From positions 43,485,818 through 43,549,817 of the forward strand of contig CM075783.1 of assembly GCA_037974665.1 (NCBI GenBank): a stretch of 64,000 bases of DNA, read 5' to 3'. The notes beneath the pieces were generated by a model, which saw nothing but the letters and a program-made list of their open reading frames with translations, searched no databases and was not told where the DNA came from. This document shows positions 47,174 to 57,946 of the stretch, piece after piece; the stretch's first letter is position 1; each line of letters begins with the position of its first letter. The DNA is from Ehretia macrophylla (Eukaryota > Streptophyta > Magnoliopsida > Boraginales > Ehretiaceae). The position numbers were made by a program, and so were the translations under genes.

Positions 47174-48799
47174 TTTGATAGGATGAACGAGATCATGGCC
47201 AGTCAGGCACAGTTACTGGTAGGGCAGGCTGCCCAAAATTAGGCATTGCAGATTTAGTTGTTTAATGCACAAGGTGGGTACCACGGTCGTGGTACACTGA
47301 AAGAGTTTTTAGGGTATTATCCACCACGGTTTCAGGGGGAGCCGGATGATAGGAAGGCTGAGGCGTGGATTAGTAAGGTGGAGAAGATTTTTGACCCTCT
47401 TGATTATATCGATGAGCGGAAGGTCACTTTTGCCGTGTACTTGCTGGATGATGAGGTAGAAGAATGGTGGCGCACGGTGAAAACTAGCTGGGAGTCTTAG
47501 GGTATTCCGTATGTTTGGGATACCTTTCTATTAGCTTTCCGGGCAAAGTATGTCCCGAGGATCGCGAGGGAGTGGAGAGAGGCAGAGTTTCTAGCCTTAG
47601 TGCAGGGAGATGCTTCAGTGGCTCAGTATGAGGCCACTTTCACTAAGTTGTCCTAGTATGCACCAGAGTATGTGGCTGATGAGAGGAACGTAAGACTCGT
47701 AGATTCATGTTGGGGTTGAGGCCCGAGATTCAGGATGCGATGGCCTTGAATCGGTATGATATACTTACGAAGGCCTTTGATGCCGCTTCTAGACTGGAGA
47801 AGAGAAAGGGGGAACATATTGTATCTAGCCAGCCTAGCAAGAGGCCATTTCAGCCGCAGGGTCAACAGGGGGTGTGTAGGCCTTCAGTACAGTAGGTTAT
47901 GTACAGGTCGCTAGCTCAGCAGGGTTCTTTCAGGCCACAGGGTCAGCAGAGTTCTTATCGACCTCAGTTTCAGCAGGGGTCCTATCAGGTTCAGTCCCAG
48001 TATAGGCCAGCCCAGTCTCAGGGTCAATACAGGCCTAGTTTTGTTAGACATCAACAGCAGGCTGGTACAGCTGCTTCTTTAGCTTCTGGTTCTTCCAGGG
48101 GCAATGTCAGTGCATCATCACCGCAGTGTACTTACTGCAAGCGCCAGGGCCATGTGGAGGCCGATTGCAGGGTGAAGTCAGGGGCTTGTTTGGGTTGTGG
48201 TAGCAATCAGCATAGGGCGAGGGATTGCCCTAGATATCAGAGGACTGAGGGTCGGGCAGTGACTTAGGGTTATCAGGGTAGACATGCGGGTAGTGCACCT
48301 TAGCAACAGCAGGTTCAGGCTCGGGCCTACGCAGTTGACTTGGAGGAGATACCTGAGAAGACTGTAGTTGTAGAAGGTAACTTCCTTATACTTGATCGAC
48401 TTGTTAAAGTGTTGATTGATTCTGGTGCTACGCATTCTTTCATTACTCCTGCTTGTGTGCAATGTGTTAATGTGCAACCTGAAAGACTACCTTATGTGGT
48501 TGAGATTAGTACCTCTTTGACTGATAAGTATATTACTGGCTTAATATGTAAGGATTGTATAATTCATGTTAAGGGGTATAATTTTCCTTCGGACCTTATC
48601 TTATTTCCTATCCGGGGGTATGATGTTATCTTGGGTATGGATTGGCTTTCTAAGTATGATGTCCAGTTGAACTGTAGAACAAAGGTAGTACAGTTTTGTT
48701 TGCCAGATCAGCCAGTAGTTGAGGTAGTAGGGAATCGGGGTGCTAAGACAAGTTTTGTGATCTCAGCAACTAAAGCCATTAAGTTGGTGAGTAAAGGGT
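47174..48799 (+). pseudogene. gag-pol: H gag-protease remnant (Ty3/gypsy), with seven TAG stops and one frameshift
   Basis: Continues the gag frame from 31945. Parts in order: retrotransposon Gag domain (about 47290-47800, with 'AEAWISKVEKIF' and 'EEWWRTV' motifs), a Gln/Ser/Arg-rich linker (47820-48110), and two CCHC zinc knuckles of form CX2CX4HX4C (48127-48168 and 48187-48228). These are followed by an aspartic protease with active site DSG (48418-48426, in context LIDSGATHSF) and the 'DVILGMDWL' motif near 48622-48648. TAG stops lie at 47240, 47255, 47498, 47654, 47893, 48265 and 48301, all in positions where Gln (CAG) is plausible. A one-base loss near 47689 shifts the frame. The pol gene ends abruptly after the protease at the join to the 3' LTR. 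The protease style fits chromovirus-like Ty3/gypsy elements. Non-functional. Confidence 0.88.
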
Positions 48800-49515
48800 G
48801 TTATAAGAAGAATGGTTGATATCGTGATGGCGTATGGAGCTACACCAAATTGAGTATCCTTTATTGATTGGCCATTATAGTTATGTGTTTATATTGTATT
48901 GATGTTTATTTGTGCGTTTACTTGCTCAAAGGATCATTTCCATGGAGCATAGTAAATACTGTTAGAGATCTATTGGATCCTCACTGAGCTTGTTTATATA
49001 AGCTCACTCTCTATTATTGCATGCATACAGGTGTCCTTGAGCAAGATTACGGGTACGTGCCTCCAGAAGGGGAAAATGTGCCTTACGTGCATGAGTCTTA
49101 TGTGCAGGAGTCTTTGCCATGAGATTGTTTATAGTTATTGTAATATGATGTATTGTAAACCTACCTTAGTATAGAGACTTATGTATAATGGTTTAGTGGT
49201 CTTCTTTTGACCTTGTTTAGATTACTAAATTGGTTTATAGTTTATTTTGTTATATATGTTAAAGTTAAGGCATTATGTTGGAACGGAGGCGTATAACTAT
49301 GAATGGATCGTCTAAGAATGATTGTTGAATAGTATGGTTATGTTGTATGTTGGTAATGGTTTTAAGGAATTGATTGTTATTTGGTTGAGGAGTTTGATTG
49401 TATAATGTTCTGAGAGGTTGGTTTAGAGCCTCGGTGTCTTTATTACTGTCGTTATACTGCCGAAATTCCGTTACGTCCTGACTGATCGTAGGTGGGGTCG
49501 AGTTGGGGCGTGACA
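48800..49515 (+). mobile_element. H 3' LTR, truncated (716 bp)
   Basis: Aligns with 30842-31549 of the 5' LTR from GTTATAAGAAG onward, so about the first 1.7 kb of this LTR is missing along with most of pol. The join with the protease region is a deletion with a very short overlap (GT or GTT). It keeps the TATA region and the end GGGGCGTGACA, followed by CCGAT. The 83-codon minus frame at 49265-49516 is antisense and recurs in other LTR ends. Confidence 0.88.
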
Positions 49516-49987
49516 CCGATATTCTATTCCATAACCCGAATGAACGGGGTGTTCATAGGGCGTGGGTCGTAGGTATCATACTTGCAAAGTATTGCTTAGT
49601 GTATAAGGGAAATGATCGTGTTGGTGATATAAGGAGATGCCATCAACGAGTGCAGCGAATGAATCCTTAATGAATGTTTATTTACCTTGTATTATTTGAG
49701 TGATTACACTTGTTGCATAAATTTGTTGCATGGCATAGTTTCAAAAGGGTTTTCATAAATAAAACGAGTTTCAAAACCTCCCTAGCCCATTTCTCTCGCT
49801 GAGGTGATAAATCTCATTCCTGTTTGCTAACATTTCAGGTGAGCCTGAAATAGAGTATGTGCAGTACATGACTGAGGAGGCCGAGGTTGAACCTGATGTT
49901 TGATATGCTTGTGGAATGCTGTTATCATGACTTGGATATGTACCTGTTGGGTTTAGGATTCTGTTTGTGTATGTTAAGTATGATAAC

Positions 49988-50113
49988 ACTTTTAATTGGT
50001 TGTGGTAGACTCTTGGAGTGGGATATTAGCCTGCTTGGGATGTTTATGTTACTTTTAATTGGTTGTGGTAGACTCTTGGAGTGGGATATTAGCCTGCTTG
50101 GGATGTTTATGTT
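49988..50113 (+). repeat. 63-bp perfect tandem duplication in the L 5' LTR
   Basis: Two identical 63-bp copies starting ACTTTTAATTGG at 49988 and 50051. The L 3' LTR has one copy (about 63268-63330), so the duplication came after insertion of L. Confidence 0.9.
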
Positions 50114-50796
50114 TGCTAGACTTGCTATGGTACATATTGAATCTAGGACCCGGATTTAATATTTAATTTGTGTTCTTATCTTAGGATTTTGAATTATAGT
50201 TTTACGATATGTACATATTTGCGAGTTTAAGGTTCTTAGAATTAGCTATTTGTCTTTAGGCTTCTATCCAATACTTAATTACGGTGTCAAGCTTTAATGG
50301 GTGAGATCGGGCAGTTCTAGATCCAATTAATGTTCATCACGATAGTACAGTTAAGTTAATTACTTTTCATAGCAATGATGTTGTAGCTGCAGATCGAATT
50401 TCAATTTTAGAAGAGCTTAGGCTATGGGAATTAGATAGAAGTAATACTATGTAGGTTAAGATCACCTAAAGACGATGCAAAGCTTACAGAGTATATCAAG
50501 AAAAATGGCTTAGCTTAAGTTATATCAACGTGCCTTATTCTATGTTCGACCGTCAATTCCAAACTTTTTAGGAGCTGTCCTTGCAGAAAGGTACTTCTCA
50601 ATTATGAAATGAGGATTTGGAACCTAGCAGTTATTAGAACACGGGCTAATATAATGTGCCTTAGCGGACTTAGGAGGAATAATCTTCTTAAGCTTGTGGC
50701 ATCACAATCCCATATTGAACGATGTAGATGTAATTCGGGGCTATTAGAACAGCGGTAGTATCAGAGATCATGTTAGCGAAATGGGGTCATGATAGG

Positions 50797-50808
50797 TGGT
50801 ATCAAATC
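50797..50808 (+). promoter_or_regulatory. L primer binding site, degenerate
   Basis: TGGTATCAAATC, two bases after the LTR end and two changes from TGGTATCAGAGC. Supports + orientation and the LTR boundary. Confidence 0.65.
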
Positions 50809-51410
50809 TTAGTTAGATAATAAGCCGGGATAAGGCCCAATGTGAAATGTCTTGATTTGTGCATATATAATGTGTTACTTGTATACCATGTGATAAATGT
50901 ACATTATGTGGCACTTATTATTTCTATTTGAAGTTGATTTATAAATAGACTTTAACATGAAGATGTGATCATACATTTTGGAGCCCTAACTCGACTTAAT
51001 CTTTCTTGAGGTTACCTGATTCAAATGCGTAAATTTAGAAAATGAAAGATATTGAAGGAGTTATTACGGCCTTCTAGAGATTAGACTTATAGCTATTGAT
51101 CTTCTAAATTATGTGGTCCTAACTTATTAAATTTGGTTGAGGTAAAGGTAAAAGAGTGTGCTTGAAGATTTATTTTAGGCATCTCGGAATCCTTAGTCAG
51201 TGATTGACTTGTTTCATCTTTTCTAGTGCTATTCTTATTTTAAGTTGCTTCTAAATTGAAAGGTCGTTTCGCCATAGAGTCCGGAACGTGACTGATATAA
51301 TATTATAGTGAGCTTGAGGTCATTCTTTAATAGCTAAACGTGATATCCGAATTCCTCTCTAGTTGAATTATAGAAAATTTCGAGGACGAAATTGTTTTAA
51401 CGGGGAGAGG
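50809..51410 (+). mobile_element. L internal remnant (about 0.6 kb) with purine tract
   Basis: Everything between the primer site and the 3' LTR is about 600 bases with no coding domain. It ends in TTTCGAGGACGAAATTGTTTTAAC and then the purine tract GGGGAGAGGA (51401-51410), the typical 3' end of Ty3/gypsy elements. Either pol was deleted or L belongs to a non-autonomous group with large LTRs and a tiny interior. Confidence 0.75.
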
Positions 51411-52687
51411 ATGTAAAACCCCGCATTTTTCCTACGTGCATTTACATAATCCTATGTGCATTCACCTGATTATATATGTGTAATTATATGATCATGAGGG
51501 TAGTTATTTATTTTGAATAAAAAATTGATTAAAATGTGCCTGCCTAGCATGTTAATAATACATTTGAATTAGAAGACATTAATTTTGACCTTCGGACTTC
51601 CAATTTGAGTTGACTATTTAACTTCACTATTCAAAATTAGAAGACTTTAACTTGACTTTTGACCAAGTCTTCCATGTAAGGCCCCGGCCTAAACCTATGT
51701 ACATTAGCATGAACCCTAAGTGCGTTTACGTGTTTATATGTGCTTTTACCTTTTTCAATTAGTCAAATAGAAGTAATACACTTGATTTTGAAGCCATCTA
51801 ACACCTCTAAGACCTAATTAACCTAGCTAGACCTACCTGGACCATTTACTTAGCGGGTTTAGCTTACAAGACCCTAGGTTGACCAAGTCTTCCACGGAGG
51901 TTGACCAATTGACTAACCAATGCCCAACTACTAACTAGCATACTGACGAAACCAAAGAAAGAAAGGAAATAAAGCCATAAGCCTTAGCTAGTATGAAAAG
52001 AACATTACTGGCTTTGAAATGAAATTATGCTTAGTGTTATAGCTTACGTGCCATGTGTTTTGCTGTGCTAAGCTTCTTTGCCAATTGAACTATATTTGCT
52101 AGATTAGATACCTTTAATTTTACTATGATTGGGTAACTAAATGATTAACTAGCTATTTCTTACTTAATTTTATATTAGTAGCTAAACTATCACACAATAG
52201 GTAATTAACTAGTCAATAACCTAGCCACTATCTAACTAATTGGTCTCCTAATTAGCACCACACTCATTACTTAGTTTATATTATATTGTGTGATACATAA
52301 AATTAGCAAAACCCAAGACAAAGTGGTCGGCCATGAAAGGAAAAGGAAAAGAATAATGTTGCTTTTAAGTATAAGCCTAGTTTGTCCTAGAGTTCATTAT
52401 TATTGCTAACACTTGACTTGCATTTTACCTTGTACACCATCATCATTCCTTAGCACACTTAATAAACAACAACTAGAGGACAAAAGGGGTGGGGTACACG
52501 GCCAAGGGAAACAAGAAAAATCAGGAAAAGTATATAAGAGTTTGAGTGCTATCATAGTTTGTCATAAGTTGCATTCATGACCTTTTTATCTTGCCTTTGA
52601 CCCCAATCACTACCACTTGTATTTGTCACATATATAATCTTATATTGCACTTACCAAGCAAACAAAATCTGAAATAGGAGGCCACTT

Positions 52688-55146
52688 TGTCACGTCCCAA
52701 CTCGACCCCACCTACGATCAGTGAGAACGCAACGGAATTTCGGCAGTATAACGATAGTAATAAAGACACCGAGGCTCTAAACCAACCTCTCAGAACATCA
52801 TACAATGAAACTCCTCAACTAAACAACAATCAATTCCTCAATACCATTAGCAACATACAACATAACCATATTATACAACAATCATTCTTAGACGATTCAT
52901 TCATAGTTATATGCCTCCGTTCCAACATAATACCTTAACTTTAACATACATATCAAAATAGATTATAAACCAACCTAGCAACCTAGATCATAACAAAAGA
53001 AAGACTACTAAGTTAACATCATTTAGTTCATTATCTTTATTACAACTTATACATCATAATTTACAAGGAAAAATAAAAGACAACTAGTTTAATATACAAG
53101 ATAATAGAGTATACAACATCTCAAGCATCAAGGACAAGACTCTGGCACATAGGACTCGTCCACATACATCACATTATCCCCTTTTGGAGGCACGTACCCG
53201 TAATCTTGCTCAAGGACACCTATATGCATGCAATAATAGAGAGTGAGCTTATATAAAACAAGCTCAGCGAGGATCCAATAGATCTCTAACAATGTTTACT
53301 ATACTCCTTGGAAATGATCCTTTGAGCAAGTAAACACACAAATAAACATCAATACAATATAAACACATAACTATAATGACCAATCAATAAAGGATACTCA
53401 ATTTGGTGTAGCTCCATACGCCATCACGATCTCAACTATTCTTCTTATAACTCCCCATTACTCACGCACCCGAGGTACCTCACTAGCCTCTCCCTCCATG
53501 ACACCTCCGTCATGCGAGCTGGATGTAGTATCTGGTAGTCACACCGTTATCAACCCGACAGCCCGACACTGCCCGAGAGGTGGCACACACATACTAAGAC
53601 TCAACAATAATAATAAACATCATTCACAGGAGGACAGTCTAGCAGAACTGCCTATCTCCCGGTTCATCAATCATCAATCAATAATCATCAATTATCATCA
53701 ATATAACATTAAGTAATCAATTAAACAACAAATAACTAAGTTAGATGACAAAGTAGGCCATCCAACTTAACATGCATTAAACACGTAATCTAACCCTAAT
53801 CTAACCATCAACAACTCACAATTCAATCACTCAAACACCACTCAATCATCTAAAGGCTCAATTCAACAATTTAAAGAAAGACAACCTAAACTTCAAATAA
53901 TCATATCTTACAATCTACTAATCCAAACAACTCAAAATCAGTTTCAAACACTCACCCATTCAATCAACTACATTAGCCCTCTCAGAAACCAACCAAGACA
54001 CATCAATATCAACCCCAACAACCCTAAAACCTCAATGTCCCTAGGCAGAAATTTTTGGATCTTCACCCAAACATCGCAATCGAAAATTCGGCATTATAAC
54101 GGCGTTACCATGTAATTAACAAACTTTTAGAAATCGACGACATTCGATTCCAACCGCAACAACTCAAGATAATCCTCAAATAGCAAATCTAGCAACTTTA
54201 AATACCCGAAACTAAATAATTTCGCTACAATGGCTCAAATCTCATAGTAATACACATAAACGATCCCTAACACGCACTGATCAATAATATAACTTCAAAT
54301 TAACATTCTAACGATTCAAAATGCAGTTATGAGAAAAAACATAAAAAATGCGTTTTGAGATGTAGAATTTTTCTCTCACCTTTGATGCGATATAAGCCTA
54401 GATATGCGTGCAATGCGTGCCCAACAAGCGGAATCCAACTTGGCACGAAGTTCTACGGACAAAAACTAGGTTTTTCTATGAAAAATTGTTTTGAAAACCT
54501 TGAAAATTCTTTCTCTTTTCTCCCTTGAACCTCTCGGCCCTTTGTGTGTGTTGATGAGTGTGTTTTGTGTTGTGTTTTGTGTGTGTTGATGCATATAAGC
54601 TAAAGGTCAAACTTATTAAAATGGTCAATGTTAGTTTATTTAGTTCTTTAATTGTTTTTCTAGTCTTTTAATTCATTTCTTGAGTATTTCTTGCTCAACT
54701 ATTAAATTAACACTTAAATTAATTCTAGATATTATATTTTAGGTGACAAAGAAGGTTACATTAAAATAGTTTCACCCGAATCGGCTTAAAACTCATTTTC
54801 TTGCAAAAGAAAGTGTAAAAATCTTTAAAATTCCAAAACCGATTCAAAATCCATTTTAATCAAACATGGGTCTATTAATACTCGAGGACTAGGTTTTAAA
54901 ACGTTTAAAACACCCCTATAAAAATTTTAGCGGACAGGTGTTCAAAACACTATTCACAAAAATCTTTGATAAAATTTATGATGCCGATTTTGATGAAAAT
55001 TTCATGAATGCACACATAGCATGTATTATGAATATAAATAACATATTTAGCACATTCTAACCCATATAACACATAAACAGGTCAAATCACGCAAATCGAG
55101 ACAAAGACACACAAATCGAGATAAAGACAAAAACAGGGGTTTCACA
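52688..55146 (-). mobile_element. E3 3' LTR (2459 bp)
   Basis: TGTCACGTCCC to GGGTTTCACA. More like S1 and the H LTR in several blocks (for example 54990-55080) than like E1 or E2. No gene. Confidence 0.9.
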
Positions 55147-56196
55147 TTCCCCTCCCCCCCCTCTTAAAACAATTGCGTCCACGCAATTCTCAAACTGATA
55201 GAAAAATAAATCCTCAATCGTTACACTTAACAATATTTCTCTTAGTTCCCATTTATCTCTTAGGATGACACCTAACCAAATACCTCAAAAGAACAAACTC
55301 TGTTGACTGAAAAATGATTATCATAATTCCAAGACAATCTTCAATTCATAATTCTCTCCTACCTAATATCATATTGCATATGAAAGAAATCGCAACTTCA
55401 AAGTCTTAGCATGACACCACTACTTATCAATCATCCCCTACCACATAAAAGGGCTCTATGAACACCTCGAGGGTTTAAAAACTCATTCACAATAACATGA
55501 ATGATTGATGATCAAGGGAATATCTCAAAAGTGATATTGGTCAGAATATGGCTCTTATGAATTTACAAGGAAATAAGAATATGGAAAGTCATATTCGAGC
55601 CAACAATCAAGTGAACAAGAGGTCAAACAGGTTAGAGAATCAAGAGGCTAATAGTTTAACAAGGAAGCATGATAACTATGATAAGAAATATCTCAGTACC
55701 TATTAGTTAAATAAGTACGAACAAAGGATGATGGCGAGTCAAAATAGTGCTGAGTATGTTGAACAAAAATTCCTGAACAAGTAGACATTTCAATTCTCGA
55801 TGATTGTTCAAGGAACCAACAAGTAAGTTGTACTTGAGGCAAAATGAAATTAACAAACAAGAGATGATTAATTCAATAGAAAACATGAGTGGCAAGAGTA
55901 TCTCAACACGCAATACCAAAGAAGTATAAATAAGAAATGACAGTGCTGAGTATATTAAATGAGCAATTACAAGCAAAGTAATGGCTCAGGATTTAATAAT
56001 AAAACAATAGAATTAACAAAGATCAACAAGAATATGAATGATGTACTTAGGTAAGGAGTACATCAAGCATGTGAGATTCAAATAAGTAAAATGGTATACC
56101 AACAGAGAGATTACTTTCAAATGAATAGTAATATGATGAAATAAAATACTGAAACGAATGGCTGGAGATATAGAATGAAATATAGAAGTCTCAAAC

Positions 56197-56433
56197 TTAA
56201 CTCCAATAAGCGACATTGCTATTAGAAGCAAATATGAATGTTAAGAATAGAAACAATGTCAAATGAGTATAGGATCCATTAATCCAATAAGCAAAACTTT
56301 CAATAAATAATTGATATGCTAGAAAAGTGTAACTCTCTCTCAAATAAGTGAGAATAGAGTAGAAAAGAATAATAAGACCAATAGAATATGAAGCACAAAG
56401 GAATTTCCCACCTACACATTTAAATACCAACAA
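56197..56433 (-). CDS. Small hydrophobic ORF, E3 copy, doubtful gene
   Basis: 78 codons with the conserved 'FYSILTYLRESYTFLAYQL' core. The N-terminal part differs from the E1 and E2 copies (starts MLVFKCVGGKF), reflecting small indels upstream. Same caveats as the E1 copy. Confidence 0.2.
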   Translation of the reverse strand: MLVFKCVGGKFLCASYSIGLIILFYSILTYLRESYTFLAYQLFIESFAYWINGSYTHLTLFLFLTFIFASNSNVAYWS

Positions 56434-57928
56434 GTCAAATCCTACAATCTATCTTCCTCTAAAACAAGACACTAAGGAGATCTAGAGAACCTAAGGAGTC
56501 ATACCAATCACCAAACAAGATAAATCACTCCAAAATTTACATTCCGTACCAGACCAATCACTAAACAAGATAAATCACCGATTACCCAACAACATTAACT
56601 AATGAAGACTCCAAAATCTGATAACACAATATAGATTCATACTAACCCATTATAACACAAGATAACCCCCAATCAACAATTTAGAAAGTCATACCACCTA
56701 GAACTCTAAAGCTCGATGTAGACAAGTAAATGTTCAGTCACCAAAATGCATTCTTATTTCCTCAAATAATTCTATCTCCGAACAATTACATCTTCGAATA
56801 AAGTAATTTTAGTCAGGAATCACTCCAATTGTCTCCAAGGTTTAGAGATCAAAACTCCAAAATATCCATTAATAATATAGCAATCCCAAATAGTAGAAAT
56901 ATTCACATGTTATACCACAATCTATTCCATTCACAAATATACATCACTAATTCCTCAAATAAATTCATTTTAAAATAACCTCAAGAAAGTATAGTCTGAG
57001 TTGAGGCTCCAAAAGTGTCTAATCACAACCTCACGGAAACCTCAACTTATGATCCATCTCCAAGTAATAACAAGTTAAACATGACAATAAAAGTAATTAT
57101 AATCATCAAGATACATTGCTATTTCGTCGAACAACTTCATTCTCGCTAAAGGAACATCAAGAACAGATCCATTAAACTGAGACTAAAATCCATAAACATA
57201 ATAATCAAGATCTCAATGCTAAACTACCAGAATAATAATAATTCAAAATCACGGCCTACCTCTAGTTCCGAAAGCTCTTACAACCACCCTAGACATTAAA
57301 AGGTCACTCACGAGTTAAAACATGTATGCAACTATATCATATGAAAGACAAGTACAACGTAATGTGCAATTATCATACAATGCAACATTATCACATAACA
57401 CACAATTCAACATATAAGAAGCCAACATCACATAAACAGGTTATATCACAGAAGTAAGCTATAAACAATTAAAGTCACATGAGCAACAAACTTTACATAA
57501 GACAAGTTGATCACGTAACTCACATTGGTCACTTAAAGTACATTGAGCACCTAAAGCACGGTGTTTCACATAAGCTAGTTATAAACAATTAAAACCACAT
57601 AAACAACTAACTTCACACAAGGCACTTTGATCACATAAAACACAATTGTCACATAATACACATTAATCACATAATGCACATTAATCACATAATGCACATT
57701 AATTACAACACATTGAGTACGTAAGGCACGTTGTCACATAAAACATATTGAAGACACTAGTTCACTTAACACATAAAGCTTATTGATCACATAGAAAGTT
57801 AGACACATAAATAAATTAATCACATAAATATATTAACATATGTTTCACTTTTCTTTCAATTAATACATACTTTCATGCTCAGACCATTACCCACATTCCG
57901 AGAATACCCCCGCTGACAGCTAACATGC

Positions 57929-57940
57929 GCTCTGATACCA
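57929..57940 (-). promoter_or_regulatory. E3 primer binding site
   Basis: Minus strand TGGTATCAGAGC, six bases from the 5' LTR. Confidence 0.9.
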
Positions 57941-57946
57941 CTTAAA

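Larger units (their letters stand above)
26561..49515 (+). mobile_element. H element: Ty3/gypsy-like LTR retrotransposon with S1, E1 and E2 nested in it
   Basis: It starts TGTAAGACCCC and ends GGGGCGTGACA, with the exact target duplication CCGAT at 26556-26560 and 49516-49520. The intact L copy near 62815 has one such site ('actactgat|gttctattcc'). Removing S1 and E1/E2 leaves roughly 5 kb: a 5' LTR of about 2.4 kb, primer site, leader, gag, a protease fragment and a 716-bp remainder of the 3' LTR. Reverse transcriptase, RNase H, integrase and the 5' part of the 3' LTR are deleted. The overlapping LTR parts differ at about 28 of 708 positions plus a 10-bp-scale indel, so H is older than E2. 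Confidence 0.92.
20558..50794 (+). mobile_element. L element 5' LTR (about 4.97 kb of own sequence, split by S2 and H)
   Basis: It starts TATAAAACCCTGC, the counterpart of TGTAAAACCCCGC at 51411, and ends near GGGGTCATGATA, two bases before a PBS-like sequence. With S2 and H and their target duplications removed it matches the 3' copy (51411 to window end) along its length. The roughly 85-bp length difference is mostly a 63-bp tandem duplication at 49988-50113. It contains a diverged tandem duplication of its own 5' end, about five ~180-bp degenerate repeats, a purine-rich tract and a GC-rich block (26519-26560). The frame at 49887-50159 recurs at 63165-63380 only because the LTR is duplicated. 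Confidence 0.8.
55147..57946 (-). mobile_element. E3 internal region, non-coding
   Basis: The purine tract on the minus strand contains GAGGGGGGGAGGGGAA (55147-55163). It is followed by sequence collinear with E1 and E2. CACATAA-type leader repeats fill about 57380-57830. No coding domain; the gag start relic lacks its ATG (about 57254-57290). Confidence 0.88.

Noticed and set aside
47240..48303. Programmed TAG readthrough in gag-pol
   Set aside because: Seven stops plus a frameshift and loss of the remaining pol gene fit decay, not programmed recoding.
48178..48477. 99-codon minus frame across the zinc-knuckle/protease region
   Set aside because: Shadow of the gag-protease reading frame on the opposite strand.
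49887..50159. Cysteine/leucine-rich 90-codon frame, also at 63165-63380
   Set aside because: Within the L LTR; its length is inflated by the 63-bp duplication, and the second copy exists because the LTR is repeated.
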